This document shows, piece after piece, positions 1-8,443 of a stretch of DNA of 64,000 bases. Source of the DNA: Pedobacter mendelii (GTDB lineage Bacteria > Bacteroidota > Bacteroidia > Sphingobacteriales > Sphingobacteriaceae); contig NZ_BMDJ01000005.1 in NCBI RefSeq assembly GCF_014635725.1, positions 62,001 through 126,000 of the forward strand, read 5' to 3'. The stretch's first letter is position 1. Every line of letters starts with the position of its first letter. The notes beneath the pieces were generated by a model that saw nothing but the letters and a program-made list of their open reading frames with translations, had not been told where the DNA came from and did no database searches. The translations under genes and the position numbers were made by a program.

Positions 1-45
1 AATTTTAACTTTTTCTGATACGTATTTACCGTCTAATAATTTCAT
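1..45 (-). CDS. folD: Methylenetetrahydrofolate dehydrogenase/cyclohydrolase FolD, N-terminal fragment
   Basis: Only the first 15 codons are in the window, reading from the ATG at 45 down to base 1 (MKLLDGKYVSEKVKI). The M-x-LLDGK-x-VS-x-K-(V)K start is typical of FolD, which interconverts methylene-, methenyl- and formyl-tetrahydrofolate in the cytosol. The gene lies downstream of lepA on the same strand, with about 75 bp between them that hold a repeat hairpin. The identification rests on a very short stretch, so it is probable rather than certain. Confidence 0.6.
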   Translation of the reverse strand, partial: MKLLDGKYVSEKVKI

Positions 46-51
46 TTTCAA

Positions 52-103
52 AGTATCGAGTAGCAAGTATCGAGCTTGGCAAGCTAACTTGCTAGTTGAT
101 ACT
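52..103. repeat. Inverted repeat of the 'gtatcgagtagcaag' family
   Basis: The left arm (gtatcgagtagcaagta, from 52) and right arm (aacttgctagttgatac, to 103) are imperfect reverse complements. The pair sits between the lepA stop and the folD start. Similar words ('cttgatacctgatac', 'cttgatactaaa') recur at 10717-10755. It is probably a dispersed intergenic hairpin that may also act as a transcript end or processing site. Confidence 0.55.
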
Positions 104-119
104 CATATCTTAATTCTAT

Positions 120-1907
120 TTAATCTAATTTCAAAACTGCCATAAATGCACTTTGCGGAATTTCTACGTTTCCAACCTGGCGCATGCGTTTTTTACCCTT
201 TTTCTGTTTCTCCAATAACTTACGTTTACGAGAAATATCACCACCATAACACTTCGCGGTTACATCTTTACGTAAAGCACTTAGCGTTTCGCGGGCAATA
301 ACTTTTGCACCGATAGAGGCCTGTATCTTAATTTCAAACTGCTGACGAGGGATTAATTCTCTCAGCTTTTCACAGATTTTCTTGCCGAAATCGTAAGCAT
401 TACTGCGGTGGATTAGCGATGATAAAGCATCAACAGGCTCCTCATTCAGTAATAAGTCTAAACGTACTAAATCTGATTTACGATAACCAATTTGATGGTA
501 ATCGAAAGATGCGTAACCTTTTGAAATCGTTTTTAATTTGTCATAAAAATCGAATACAATTTCGGCCATTGGCATTTCAAAAACTAGCTCAACTCTATCT
601 GATGTTAAGTATGATTGATTAATAATTGTTCCTCTTTTTTGAATACAAAGCGACATTACCGGACCAACAAACTCAGCTTTAGTAATGATATTTGCTTTGA
701 TAAAAGGCTCTTCTACGGAATCCAATTTACTTGGGTCGGGCAAATCTGATGGATTATTTACAATAAATTCATCACCTTTTGTAGTATGTGCAATGTAAGA
801 AACGTTGGGTACGGTTGTAATAACCGTCATGTCGAATTCACGTTCCAAACGCTCTTGCACAATTTCCATGTGCAACATGCCTAAAAACCCGCAACGGAAG
901 CCAAAGCCCAAAGCTGCAGAACTTTCGGGTTCGAAAACAATAGACGCATCATTCAATTGCAACTTGTGCATTGCCTCACGCAATTCTTCATATTCATCGG
1001 TATCAACTGGGTAAATACCTGCAAAAACCATAGGCTTAACCTCTTCAAATCCTTGTATAGAATCCAATGATGGTTTTTCAACAGTTGTAATCGTATCACC
1101 AACTTTTACTTCACGTGCCTCTTTAATTCCTGAAATGATGTAGCCTACATCGCCAGTTTTAACAACGCTACGTGGCGACATATCTAGTTTTAAAATTCCA
1201 ACTTCATCAGCTAAGTACTGTTTACCTGTGTTGATGAATTTAACTTTATCACCTTTTTTTATTTCTCCATTTACTACCTTATAATAAGCAATAATTCCTC
1301 TAAAAGAGTTAAAAACAGAGTCGAAAATCAATGCTTGTAAAGGTGCGGTTGGATCGCCAACCGGAGCCGGAACACGGTCTACAATGGCCTGAATAATATC
1401 AGGGATTCCCAACCCAGTTTTACCTGATGCAGGAATAATATCCTCACGTTTACAGCCAATTAAATCAATAATCTGGTCTTTTACTTCCTCTGGCATTGCC
1501 CCAGGTAAGTCCATTTTATTTAAAATCGGGATAATTTCCAGATCGTGCTCCAATGCCAAGTATAAGTTCGAAATCGTCTGTGCCTGAATTCCTTGCGATG
1601 CGTCAACAATAAGTAAAGCGCCTTCGCAAGCTGCAATAGAACGCGAAACTTCATAAGAAAAATCTACGTGTCCTGGTGTATCAATAAGATTGAAATTGTA
1701 TTCAATATCACCAACTTTGTAGTTCATTTGTATGGCATGACTTTTAATTGTTATGCCTCTCTCACGCTCCAAATCCATATTATCGAGCAATTGCGCCTGC
1801 GCCTCACGCTTCGAAATCGTCTCGGTGTATTCTAATAACCTATCGGCCAGAGTACTCTTCCCATGGTCAATATGTGCAATAATGCAAAAATTACGTATAT
1901 GCTTCAT
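120..1907 (-). CDS. lepA: Elongation factor 4 (LepA), ribosome back-translocating GTPase
   Basis: This 595-residue translational GTPase is the normal length for LepA/EF4, which remodels stalled or mis-translocated ribosomes. The G domain shows AHIDHGKST (residues 11-19, P-loop), RERGITIKS (switch I), DTPGHVDF (G3) and NKMD (G4). EF-G-like domains II, III and V follow. The C-terminal domain unique to LepA ends in the basic stretch around [20 protein letters not shown] and then [12 protein letters not shown]. The start is the ATG at 1907. A -7 box (TATCTTTG on the minus strand, 1915-1922) ends only 7 nt upstream, so the mRNA is probably leaderless or nearly so. folD follows downstream. Confidence 0.97.
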   Translation of the reverse strand: MKHIRNFCIIAHIDHGKSTLADRLLEYTETISKREAQAQLLDNMDLERERGITIKSHAIQMNYKVGDIEYNFNLIDTPGHVDFSYEVSRSIAACEGALLIVDASQGIQAQTISNLYLALEHDLEIIPILNKMDLPGAMPEEVKDQIIDLIGCKREDIIPASGKTGLGIPDIIQAIVDRVPAPVGDPTAPLQALIFDSVFNSFRGIIAYYKVVNGEIKKGDKVKFINTGKQYLADEVGILKLDMSPRSVVKTGDVGYIISGIKEAREVKVGDTITTVEKPSLDSIQGFEEVKPMVFAGIYPVDTDEYEELREAMHKLQLNDASIVFEPESSAALGFGFRCGFLGMLHMEIVQERLEREFDMTVITTVPNVSYIAHTTKGDEFIVNNPSDLPDPSKLDSVEEPFIKANIITKAEFVGPVMSLCIQKRGTIINQSYLTSDRVELVFEMPMAEIVFDFYDKLKTISKGYASFDYHQIGYRKSDLVRLDLLLNEEPVDALSSLIHRSNAYDFGKKICEKLRELIPRQQFEIKIQASIGAKVIARETLSALRKDVTAKCYGGDISRKRKLLEKQKKGKKRMRQVGNVEIPQSAFMAVLKLD

Positions 1908-1914
1908 CTTTGCG

Positions 1915-1922
1915 CAAAGATA
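1915..1922 (-). promoter_or_regulatory. lepA -7 promoter element (TATCTTTG)
   Basis: This is a perfect match to the Bacteroidetes TAnnTTTG box on the minus strand. The expected transcription start, about 6 nt after the G, falls within 1-3 nt of the lepA ATG, which points to a leaderless message. No good -33 box is seen. Confidence 0.6.
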
Positions 1923-2278
1923 TAGTTTTTAATGGAAAATTTAGGATGGAAAATGGAGTAGTAAAACAAGTTATTGAGCTTTATTTGGAAACTGAAATCA
2001 CTGTTTCTTCGGTTTCTAAAGTCTTGCTTTCCACTTTATCTTTTTTGTGAACACTCATTCCTTAATGAATGTTATTGCAGCAAAAAAGGATATCGTTTCA
2101 ATCAAGTTTATTTAACAAAGGTTGTGGTTCTTTTGGGACTTTTCCGGTTAAGTGTGTTAGAAACATAATCATTATCCCTCTGGCAAGTCACAACCGAACC
2201 AGTATTGATAAGATGATTTAATCAAGTTGTTATTATGCTATACTATTTAATAAGCAGGAAATTATTAAAGGTAGAAAA
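1923..2278. other. Intergenic region lepA-MATE, no convincing gene
   Basis: About 355 bp between two minus-strand genes. It holds only short unsupported frames. One minus-strand 25-codon frame (1981-2058, MSVHKKDK...) is charged and protein-like, and could be a remnant of a longer gene. No strong terminator hairpin for the MATE gene was found. Confidence 0.4.
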
Positions 2279-3703
2279 TTAAACCATTGTTTTCTTCCAT
2301 TTTCCTTTCTTAAACAAAATAAAAGCTGCAATAGTAATGCCAGCTTCAGCAGTTGGGATGGCAATAAATACACCTGTTGGACCCATTTCCAGATATTTTG
2401 CCAGGAAGTAAGCCAAAGGAATTTGGAATAGCCAGAAAGCAAAAATATTTATTTTGGTTGGTGTCCAGGTATCGCCAGCCCCATTAAAAGCACTATTAAA
2501 AACCATCGCTAAACCATATATAACAAAACCAATACTCAATATTTTTAGCGCACGACTTGCAATCTCAATTACTTTTACATCAGAAGTGAAGAATGATGCA
2601 AATAAGTGGCCGCAGGTTAAAAATAAAATGCTTACGATAGCCATAAAAATAATAATGTATTTTAGGGTTTGGTAAACGGATTGCTCAGCTCTTTCTATAT
2701 GGCCTGCACCCAAATTTTGACCAACCAGCGTTGCTGCCGCATTACTCAAGCCCCAGGCGGGAAGTAGAAAAAACATCATCAATCTCAAAGCTGTTTGATA
2801 ACCTGCAGAACCTTCATCGCCTCCCGTTGTAGCCACTAATTCAGCTAAGAATACCCAGCTGCAACTTGCAATTACAAATTGAAAAATGGCGGGCGCTGCA
2901 ATTTTTACAATGGTTTTAATTTGCACAAAATCAGGAATGAATTGAATAATCCGAATTTTTAAAGTGTTTCTGCCGTTGAATAAATTATACACTTGATAAG
3001 TTACACCAATACCTCGGCCAATCGTTGTCGCAATCGCGGCACCTGTTAAACCAAATGCAGGAATAGGACCTAAGCCATTTATAAAAATAGGGCAGAGGAT
3101 TATGTTCGCAATATTTGCAATCCATAAACTTCGCATTGCGATGGCAGCATTACCAGCACCCCTAAAAATACCATTAATTAAAAAAAGTAAAACGATAATA
3201 ATACTTCCGCCCATCATAATCCTAACGAAAGTGGCTCCATGGTTTGCCGTTTCTGTGGATGCACCCATTAATAAGAGGATATCTCGGGCATAAATTAATC
3301 CAGCAATGCTGATTAAGATATTAATAGATACTGCAATTACAATAGTTTGCATCCCAGCTTTTGCGGCTGCCTCTGGGTTTTTCTCGCCAATTCTTCTAGA
3401 TACTACAGCAGTTGCTGCCATACTTAATCCAATCGCTAAGGAATAAATAATGGTTAAAACCGATTCTGTTAAACCAACAGTTTGAATGGCGTGGCTGCTG
3501 TTTTCTAAATGACCAACAAAATATAAATCGACTAAAGCAAAAACTGATTCCATAGCCATTTCCAACATCATCGGAATGGCTAATAAAATAATCGCCCGTT
3601 TAATACTGATTGAAGTCAAATCGACTTCATTTCCTTTTAACGATTGTACAAGTACATCAAAAAAAGAAGATAGTTTGCCCTGTGTCTTTGTTGACTGCGA
3701 CAT
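2279..3703 (-). CDS. MATE family multidrug/Na+ or H+ antiporter
   Basis: A 474-residue polytopic membrane protein with about 12 hydrophobic segments in two similar halves, as in MATE exporters (NorM/DinF-like). These pump cationic drugs or metabolites out in exchange for Na+ or H+. Recognisable features are the first-helix region AIPMMLEMAMESVFALVDLYFVGHL (residues about 41-65) and the matching AAPAIFQFVIASCSW at the start of the second half. A cytoplasmic N-tail of about 35 residues precedes the first helix. The start ATG at 3703 has a leader of about 135 nt after a good promoter (3845-3874). The substrate cannot be inferred, and neighbouring genes give no hint. Confidence 0.9.
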   Translation of the reverse strand: MSQSTKTQGKLSSFFDVLVQSLKGNEVDLTSISIKRAIILLAIPMMLEMAMESVFALVDLYFVGHLENSSHAIQTVGLTESVLTIIYSLAIGLSMAATAVVSRRIGEKNPEAAAKAGMQTIVIAVSINILISIAGLIYARDILLLMGASTETANHGATFVRIMMGGSIIIVLLFLINGIFRGAGNAAIAMRSLWIANIANIILCPIFINGLGPIPAFGLTGAAIATTIGRGIGVTYQVYNLFNGRNTLKIRIIQFIPDFVQIKTIVKIAAPAIFQFVIASCSWVFLAELVATTGGDEGSAGYQTALRLMMFFLLPAWGLSNAAATLVGQNLGAGHIERAEQSVYQTLKYIIIFMAIVSILFLTCGHLFASFFTSDVKVIEIASRALKILSIGFVIYGLAMVFNSAFNGAGDTWTPTKINIFAFWLFQIPLAYFLAKYLEMGPTGVFIAIPTAEAGITIAAFILFKKGKWKKTMV

Positions 3704-3844
3704 ATTTTAAATGATAAAATGAAATGTATAAACTACTTGATGTGCATTTAGATGCGCATACTTGAAGTAAAATGGGAGGGAATCCTCGATTAACTAAAAC
3801 CTAAAACGGATTGCTGAAACTATCATCGTTCTGTTATTTTACGA

Positions 3845-3874
3845 CAAAGATAAATAAATTATTGGATTGTCAAA
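3845..3874 (-). promoter_or_regulatory. MATE gene promoter (TTTG-N18-TATCTTTG)
   Basis: On the minus strand a TTTG (-33 box, 3871-3874) and TATCTTTG (-7 box, 3845-3852) are separated by 18 bp. This is close to the Bacteroidetes sigma-ABfr consensus and is one of the best promoter matches in the window. It predicts a start near 3839 and a leader of about 135 nt. Confidence 0.65.
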
Positions 3875-3926
3875 TTTTGATGACTGATTTTGTAGAAATT
3901 GATTAATTTATTTGCCTGAATCCTGA

Positions 3927-4346
3927 CTAAATACTATACGCCTTAATCATTTCTTCGGTAACTTTTGTTCCGCGGGAAGTGTTCAAATCAATTAATACAT
4001 AATCAAAAATCCCATCAGATGCTACTTTTCCGGTTTTCTGATTGATGATTTCAAACTGAACGGCACAACCTTTATCGTTCATGGTTAAAATACCAGTACG
4101 GATGATCATCAAATCATTCATCAATAAAGGGCGTTTGAAATTAATATCAACATGGCTAACTACCCAGCCTAAACCTTGCTGTGTAAAATGCTCCCACGGC
4201 ATACCATAAAATTTTTCCATCTGCTCATAACGTGCCGCTAATACATAATCTAAATATTTGCTGTTATGCACATGGTTAAACATGTCTATATCATCAGGCC
4301 GAACACGTAATTCGCTTTCGAAAATGCTAAATTGATTCTTTATCAA
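3927..4346 (-). CDS. Acyl-CoA thioesterase, hotdog fold (YbgC/4HBT family)
   Basis: A 139-residue single hotdog-domain protein that probably hydrolyses acyl-CoA or acyl-ACP thioesters in the cytosol. The family signature is VRPDDIDMFNHVHNSKYLDYVLAARYE, with the catalytic Asp in DIDMFNHVHN (residues 19-28). The beta strands GWVVSHVDINFKRPLLMNDLMI and VQFEIINQKTGKVASDG follow. There is no early ATG (the next Met is inside the catalytic motif), so the start is the TTG at 4346. It lies about 17 nt after a -7 box TACTTTTG (minus, 4363-4370). It is transcribed divergently from the 4439 gene and looks monocistronic. Confidence 0.85.
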   Translation of the reverse strand: MIKNQFSIFESELRVRPDDIDMFNHVHNSKYLDYVLAARYEQMEKFYGMPWEHFTQQGLGWVVSHVDINFKRPLLMNDLMIIRTGILTMNDKGCAVQFEIINQKTGKVASDGIFDYVLIDLNTSRGTKVTEEMIKAYSI

Positions 4347-4362
4347 AGGTTAAATATTTGTG

Positions 4363-4370
4363 CAAAAGTA
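4363..4370 (-). promoter_or_regulatory. Thioesterase -7 promoter element (TACTTTTG)
   Basis: A TAnnTTTG match on the minus strand, 17 nt upstream of the TTG start. It supports that non-ATG start. It lies back to back with the promoter of the plus-strand module at 4425-4432. Confidence 0.55.
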
Positions 4371-4424
4371 TTGAATAGACTCAAGATATATTGATATAAA
4401 TATATTTTTATATCTCAAATTTTG

Positions 4425-4432
4425 TATTTTTG
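4425..4432 (+). promoter_or_regulatory. -7 promoter element (TATTTTTG) of the nucleotidyltransferase module
   Basis: A perfect TAnnTTTG box whose G is 6 nt before the ATG at 4439, so transcription should begin almost at the start codon. The TTG inside this box should therefore not be taken as the start codon. Confidence 0.6.
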
Positions 4433-4438
4433 ATAAGA

Positions 4439-4642
4439 ATGGGAAAACTTACTTTATATGATATATCAATTCCTCGCGAAACAATCATCGAAGCGCGTGA
4501 AAATCTATATTTAAATCGTACTCCTGAACAACGTTTTTTTAACGTTTTGCAACTTAACCACATTTCTGTAATTATGAATGGGGGTAAGCCATTGAAATCT
4601 CCCCAAGGAAAAGGAATTGTTATTCGTAAACCAAGCCTTTAA
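4439..4642 (+). CDS. Small conserved-looking protein paired with a nucleotidyltransferase
   Basis: A 67-residue soluble protein beginning MGKLTLYDISIPRET. I do not recognise a named family. It has an amphipathic middle (EQRFFNVLQLNHISVIMNGG) and a basic C-terminus (KGIVIRKPSL). The ATG at 4439 is preferred over the TTG at 4430, because the TTG lies inside the -7 promoter box. The stop is 9 nt before the nucleotidyltransferase start, so the two are co-transcribed. A short gene just ahead of an MNT-like nucleotidyltransferase is the layout of several toxin-antitoxin modules, but that role is inference only. Confidence 0.65.
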   Translation: MGKLTLYDISIPRETIIEARENLYLNRTPEQRFFNVLQLNHISVIMNGGKPLKSPQGKGIVIRKPSL

Positions 4643-4651
4643 TTTTCCAAT

Positions 4652-5110
4652 ATGTCATTTGATAAAGAAAATCCAGAAATGCTTTTATTATTGGAAACAT
4701 TTCAGCAATTTGATTTGCGATATCTTATTATTGGTGGCTTTGCAGTAAACCGTTACGGATATAATCGTACTACAGGAGATTTAGATATCTATTTGAAGGA
4801 TACAAAAGAAAACAGGCAAAATTTAATTTTCGCTTTGGATAAAATGGGATATGGTAAATACGATATGCTTTTAAATGTTCCAATTATTGCTGGATATTGC
4901 GAAGTTTTGATGGATAATGGAATGTATGCCTATTTAATGACTGATATTCCTGGATTGGATAAGCAAAGATTTGATGAGTATTACCAGATGGCAACTGTTG
5001 ATGAAATAAATGGTATTAAAGCTAGGTTTCTACATTATAATCATCTTATTGATAATAAACGTGCGACTAATAGACCAATTAGACGTTTTGGAATTAGAGC
5101 GCATCAATAA
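4652..5110 (+). CDS. MNT/AbiEii-like nucleotidyltransferase, C-terminus apparently frameshifted
   Basis: A 152-residue pol-beta-fold nucleotidyltransferase-like protein. The core motif GGFAVNRYGYNRTTGDLDIYL (residues about 28-48) carries the G-G helix and the D-x-D metal site (DLD). Such proteins transfer NMP to a partner or to RNA, or act as antitoxins (MNT/HEPN and AbiEii systems). The last 12 residues (IRRFGIRAHQ end) look wrong. After CCA at 5075-5077 the +1 frame gives LDVLELERINNKK and stops at 5120. That resembles the (D)LxDxxELExI tail usual after the 'NKxATxRP' motif. A small indel near 5078 is therefore likely. It could be a recent mutation, a sequencing error or, less likely, recoding. 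Confidence 0.75.
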   Translation: MSFDKENPEMLLLLETFQQFDLRYLIIGGFAVNRYGYNRTTGDLDIYLKDTKENRQNLIFALDKMGYGKYDMLLNVPIIAGYCEVLMDNGMYAYLMTDIPGLDKQRFDEYYQMATVDEINGIKARFLHYNHLIDNKRATNRPIRRFGIRAHQ

Positions 5111-5130
5111 TAAAAAATAAAGTTTCTTTA

Positions 5131-5270
5131 AACCCGACTTAGCGAAAATCCTTTTTGCAACATTTTCCGAATGAGATTGCTTCGTCGTTCCTCTTCGCAA
5201 AGACGACAAATGAAGTACGATAGGCAAAAAGATTGTAGCGAGGGTGGGTGTGTGGTAACCGATTACAACC
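5131..5270 (+). repeat. Dispersed intergenic element, copy A
   Basis: The left end (aacccgacttagcgaaaatc, 5131-5150) and right end (aaaaagattgtagcgaggg from 5226, ending in gtaaccgattacaacc) match the ends of two other elements at 13480-13580 and 38537-38680. Its middle (5174-5208) contains a second repeat family, gagattgcttcgt...cttcgcaaagacgac, also seen at 9920-9995. It has no coding potential, and lies between the nucleotidyltransferase and the rpsO promoter. Confidence 0.65.
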
Positions 5271-5324
5271 GAAACTTGTTTTCCAAACCCATAAATGAGA
5301 CTTATAACTATCTGGTAATTACAC

Positions 5325-5355
5325 TTGCTTATCTTCAAAAATACCATTATCTTTG
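5325..5355 (+). promoter_or_regulatory. rpsO promoter (TTG-N20-TATCTTTG)
   Basis: A -33 TTG (5325-5327) and -7 TATCTTTG (5348-5355) are spaced by 20 bp. The start is expected near 5361, giving a leader of about 39 nt before rpsO. S15 represses its own translation through its leader in many bacteria, but I cannot assign such a fold here. Confidence 0.65.
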
Positions 5356-5399
5356 CGCCACAATTAATTAATTTTTAAACACTTTAATATTATTCAAGA

Positions 5400-5684
5400 A
5401 TGTATTTAAGTCCAGAAAAGAAGGCCGAAATCTTTAAACAACACGGCGAAGTAGAAACCAATACTGGTTCTGCTGAAGGTCAAGTAGCATTATTTACATA
5501 CCGTATTGCGCACTTAACAGAACACTTAAAGAAAAATCGTAAAGATTTTTCTACACAGTTATCACTTCAAAAATTGGTAGGTAAACGCCGCGGTATTTTG
5601 GCTTACTTATACAAAAAAGATATTGAGCGCTATCGTGCTATCATCAAAGCTTTATCGCTTCGTGATATCATTAAACAAAAATAA
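5400..5684 (+). CDS. rpsO: 30S ribosomal protein S15
   Basis: A 94-residue S15, slightly longer than the 89 residues typical of proteobacteria. It binds the central domain of 16S rRNA early in 30S assembly and contacts 23S rRNA in a subunit bridge. Diagnostic sequences are TGSAEGQVALFTYRIAHLTEHL (residues about 22-43), LQKLVGKRRGILAYL (57-71) and YRAIIKALSLRD. It is followed by a strong terminator and then pnp, the gene order seen in most bacteria. Here the two genes are 170 bp apart, so some read-through or a separate pnp promoter is expected. Confidence 0.97.
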   Translation: MYLSPEKKAEIFKQHGEVETNTGSAEGQVALFTYRIAHLTEHLKKNRKDFSTQLSLQKLVGKRRGILAYLYKKDIERYRAIIKALSLRDIIKQK

Positions 5685-5702
5685 GCGTATTTTATCAATA
5701 AG

Positions 5703-5734
5703 AGCCATTCTTTAGAGAATGGCTTTTTATTTTT
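5703..5734 (+). terminator. Rho-independent terminator after rpsO
   Basis: The stem agccattct / agaatggct closes a short loop and is followed by a T-rich run (tttttattttt). It separates rpsO from pnp. Confidence 0.8.
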
Positions 5735-5854
5735 CAGTAGCTTTACAACAAGTTATTGATAACATGGCGAGTTTAGACTTGCTCGTTTGCAAAAACAAAA
5801 ACATATATAAACAAGGTGTGGGCAAAGAGGAAAACACACCATAATTCTAATTAA

Positions 5855-7978
5855 ATGAATGTAATAAAAAAGTCGCTTGATTTAGGTGACGGCAGAACAA
5901 TCGAAATTGAAACTGGTAAATTGGCTAAACAAGCTGATGGTTCGGTTGTAGTAAAAATGGGCGATACGATGTTGTTGGCAACTGTTGTATCTACTGTAGG
6001 TGCTAAACCAGGAACTGATTTTTTACCATTATCGGTTGATTATCAAGAAAAATATGCGGCAACAGGCCGTATTCCAGGTGGATTTTTACGTCGTGAGGCT
6101 AGATTATCTGATTACGAGGTTTTAATTTCTCGTTTGGTAGATAGAGCTTTACGCCCAATGTTCCCATCAGATTATCACTCTGATACACAAGTGATGATTT
6201 CATTAATTTCTGCTGATAAAGATATCATGCCTGATTGTTTAGCTGGTTTAGCTGCATCGGCTGCATTAGCTGTATCAGATATTCCTTTTAACGGTCCGAT
6301 TTCTGAAGTACGTGTTGCCAAAATTGATGGAAAATTGGTAATCAATCCATTAGCTAGCGAATTACAACGTGCAACTTTAGAATTTATGGTTGCTGGTTCG
6401 GCTAACGATATTGGTATGGTTGAGGGAGAATGCGATGAAATTCAGGAAGATGAAATGGTTGAAGCATTGAAATTTGCACACGATGCAATTAAAAAACAGT
6501 GTGCTTTACAATTAGAATTAACCGAAGCAACTGGTAAAACAGTTAAACGTGAATATAACCATGAAGACCACGATGCTGATTTAAGAGCTAAAGTTTTCGC
6601 TGATACTTATGATAAAGTTTACGCTGTAGCGAAATCTGGTTCTAATAAAGATGAACGTAAAGTTGGTTTCACCGCAATTATAAATGAGTTTTTCGAGGCA
6701 ATGCCAGAAGATACTGCAGATTTAACTAAAGCAATGGCTAAACATTATTACCATGATGTGCAGTACGATGCGATTAGAAATTTGTTATTAGATGAAGGTA
6801 TTCGTTTAGATGGACGTAAAACAACTGAAATTCGCCCAATATGGAGTGAAGTTGGTTATTTACCATCAGCACATGGTTCTGCTGTGTTTACACGTGGCGA
6901 AACTCAATCTTTAACATCAGTTACTTTAGGTAGTAAAGATGATGAGCAAATGATTGATGGAGCTTTCTTTAATGGTTACCAAAAATTCTTATTGCATTAT
7001 AATTTCCCTGGTTTCTCAACCGGTGAGGTTAGACCAAACAGAGGTGCTGGTCGCCGCGAAATTGGTCACGGTGCTTTAGCACAACGTTCTTTGAAAAAAG
7101 TATTGCCACAAGGTGAGGCAAATCCTTATACAATTCGTATCGTTTCTGATATTTTAGAATCTAACGGTTCATCATCAATGGCAACTGTTTGTGCTGGTAC
7201 ATTAGCACTTATGGATGCAGGTATTAAAATCAAATCGCCAGTTTCTGGTATCGCAATGGGTTTAATTACTGATGAGAAAACTGGTAAATACGCAATCCTT
7301 TCTGATATTTTAGGTGATGAAGATCATTTAGGTGATATGGACTTTAAAGTAACTGGTACCAAACACGGTATTGTTGCTTGTCAAATGGACTTAAAAATTA
7401 ATGGTTTATCATACGAAGTTTTAACAAAAGCTTTGTTGCAAGCTAAAGAAGGTCGTTTACATATTTTAGGTGAAATGGCGAAAACGATTGCTCAGCCTAA
7501 TGAAGACATGAAGCCACATGCTCCACGTATTGTTTCTATCACTATTGAGAAAGAATTCATCGGTGCAATTATCGGCCCTGGAGGTAAAATTATTCAAGAA
7601 ATGCAACGCGAAACTGGTGCATCTATCTCTATCGAAGAAGTTGATGGTAAAGGTATCGTAGAAGTTTTTGCTGATAATAAAGCAGCTATTGATGCAGCGG
7701 TTACCCGTATCCGTAACATTGTAGCTAAGCCAGAAATTGGTGAAGTTTACCAAGGTAAAGTAAAATCGATTATGCCGTTTGGCGCATTTGTTGAAGTAAT
7801 GCCTGGTAAAGATGGTTTATTACACATCTCTGAAATTTCATGGGAACGTTTAGAAACTATGGACGGTGTATTGAAAGAAGGTGATAAAATCGAGGTTAAA
7901 TTATTAGACATCGATAAACAAGGTAAAATGAAACTTTCTCGTAAAGTTTTATTGCCAAGACCAGAAAAACAAGGATAA
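5855..7978 (+). CDS. pnp: Polyribonucleotide nucleotidyltransferase (PNPase)
   Basis: A 707-residue PNPase, which degrades RNA 3'-5' by phosphorolysis. It has two RNase PH domains (about 1-230 and 310-540) joined by the all-helical linker. The second carries the catalytic segment [22 protein letters not shown] domain ([15 protein letters not shown], about residue 567 onward) and an S1 domain ([18 protein letters not shown] to KMKLSRK) follow. The protein ends shortly after S1. Codon use and length are typical. The ATG at 5855 gives the canonical PNPase N-terminus with the RSLELGDGRTI-like motif ([26 protein letters not shown]). Confidence 0.97.
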   Translation: MNVIKKSLDLGDGRTIEIETGKLAKQADGSVVVKMGDTMLLATVVSTVGAKPGTDFLPLSVDYQEKYAATGRIPGGFLRREARLSDYEVLISRLVDRALRPMFPSDYHSDTQVMISLISADKDIMPDCLAGLAASAALAVSDIPFNGPISEVRVAKIDGKLVINPLASELQRATLEFMVAGSANDIGMVEGECDEIQEDEMVEALKFAHDAIKKQCALQLELTEATGKTVKREYNHEDHDADLRAKVFADTYDKVYAVAKSGSNKDERKVGFTAIINEFFEAMPEDTADLTKAMAKHYYHDVQYDAIRNLLLDEGIRLDGRKTTEIRPIWSEVGYLPSAHGSAVFTRGETQSLTSVTLGSKDDEQMIDGAFFNGYQKFLLHYNFPGFSTGEVRPNRGAGRREIGHGALAQRSLKKVLPQGEANPYTIRIVSDILESNGSSSMATVCAGTLALMDAGIKIKSPVSGIAMGLITDEKTGKYAILSDILGDEDHLGDMDFKVTGTKHGIVACQMDLKINGLSYEVLTKALLQAKEGRLHILGEMAKTIAQPNEDMKPHAPRIVSITIEKEFIGAIIGPGGKIIQEMQRETGASISIEEVDGKGIVEVFADNKAAIDAAVTRIRNIVAKPEIGEVYQGKVKSIMPFGAFVEVMPGKDGLLHISEISWERLETMDGVLKEGDKIEVKLLDIDKQGKMKLSRKVLLPRPEKQG

Positions 7979-8026
7979 AAACAGTCCGAGGTCGGAAGTC
8001 CGAAGTTGTAACATATTAATAATTAG

Positions 8027-8059
8027 CCCTTTCAGTGTAAAACTGGAAGGGTTTTTTTG
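8027..8059 (+). terminator. Terminator after pnp
   Basis: The hairpin ccctttcagt / actggaaggg (one G-U pair) is followed by seven T. A near-identical stem follows the gene ending at 9815, so this terminator sequence recurs. Confidence 0.8.
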
Positions 8060-8443
8060 TGAATGCTTGGTTTGATTTGCTTTATATTAAATCAGGTTTT
8101 AATAATGCTTAAGCTAACCACATCGTCATGCTGAGGGTTAATTATTTCATAAAAAATAATACGAGTGACGTTTATGGCGGTCGTCATTGCTGAGAAACTA
8201 TCTTTCATAGTTTGGTGGTAAACTTATTGCTACTAATACATTGGAAAAGCACAAGGAGAGGATTGCCTCTCCCACGCATCGGGAATGAAGAATCGGAAAA
8301 TATTCTCGCAAGGACGTAAAACATCAATGGTGTTTAATTCAGCATCTTTTTCGCTATTAAAACACTGAAACAAATTCAATTACGACCGTCTTAACCAAAA
8401 ATTTAATTAAAAAAGTCGAGTAAATAATCCAATTTGGTAGTAA
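8060..8443. other. Gene-free region with degenerate repeat debris
   Basis: About 380 bp between pnp and the convergent MORN-repeat gene. It contains half-copies of hairpin families (atcgtcatgctgaggg near 8124, gtcgtcattgctgag near 8179) and a short palindrome ggagaggattgcctctcc near 8255-8272. No coding frame is supported. It is probably decayed repeats. Confidence 0.45.

Noticed and set aside
1981..2058. Minus-strand 25-codon frame MSVHKKDKVESK... and a nearby 22-codon frame
   Set aside because: Charged and protein-like, but too short and lacking any neighbour or promoter support; noted only as possible remnants.
4430..4438. TTG start for the small gene (adding three residues)
   Set aside because: The TTG is part of a perfect -7 promoter box, so it should not be in the mRNA. 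The ATG at 4439 is preferred.
5030..5347. Minus-strand 105-residue frame and plus-strand 66-residue frame (5171-5371) near rpsO
   Set aside because: Both run across the dispersed element and the rpsO promoter. Their residue make-up is not protein-like and they overlap each other.
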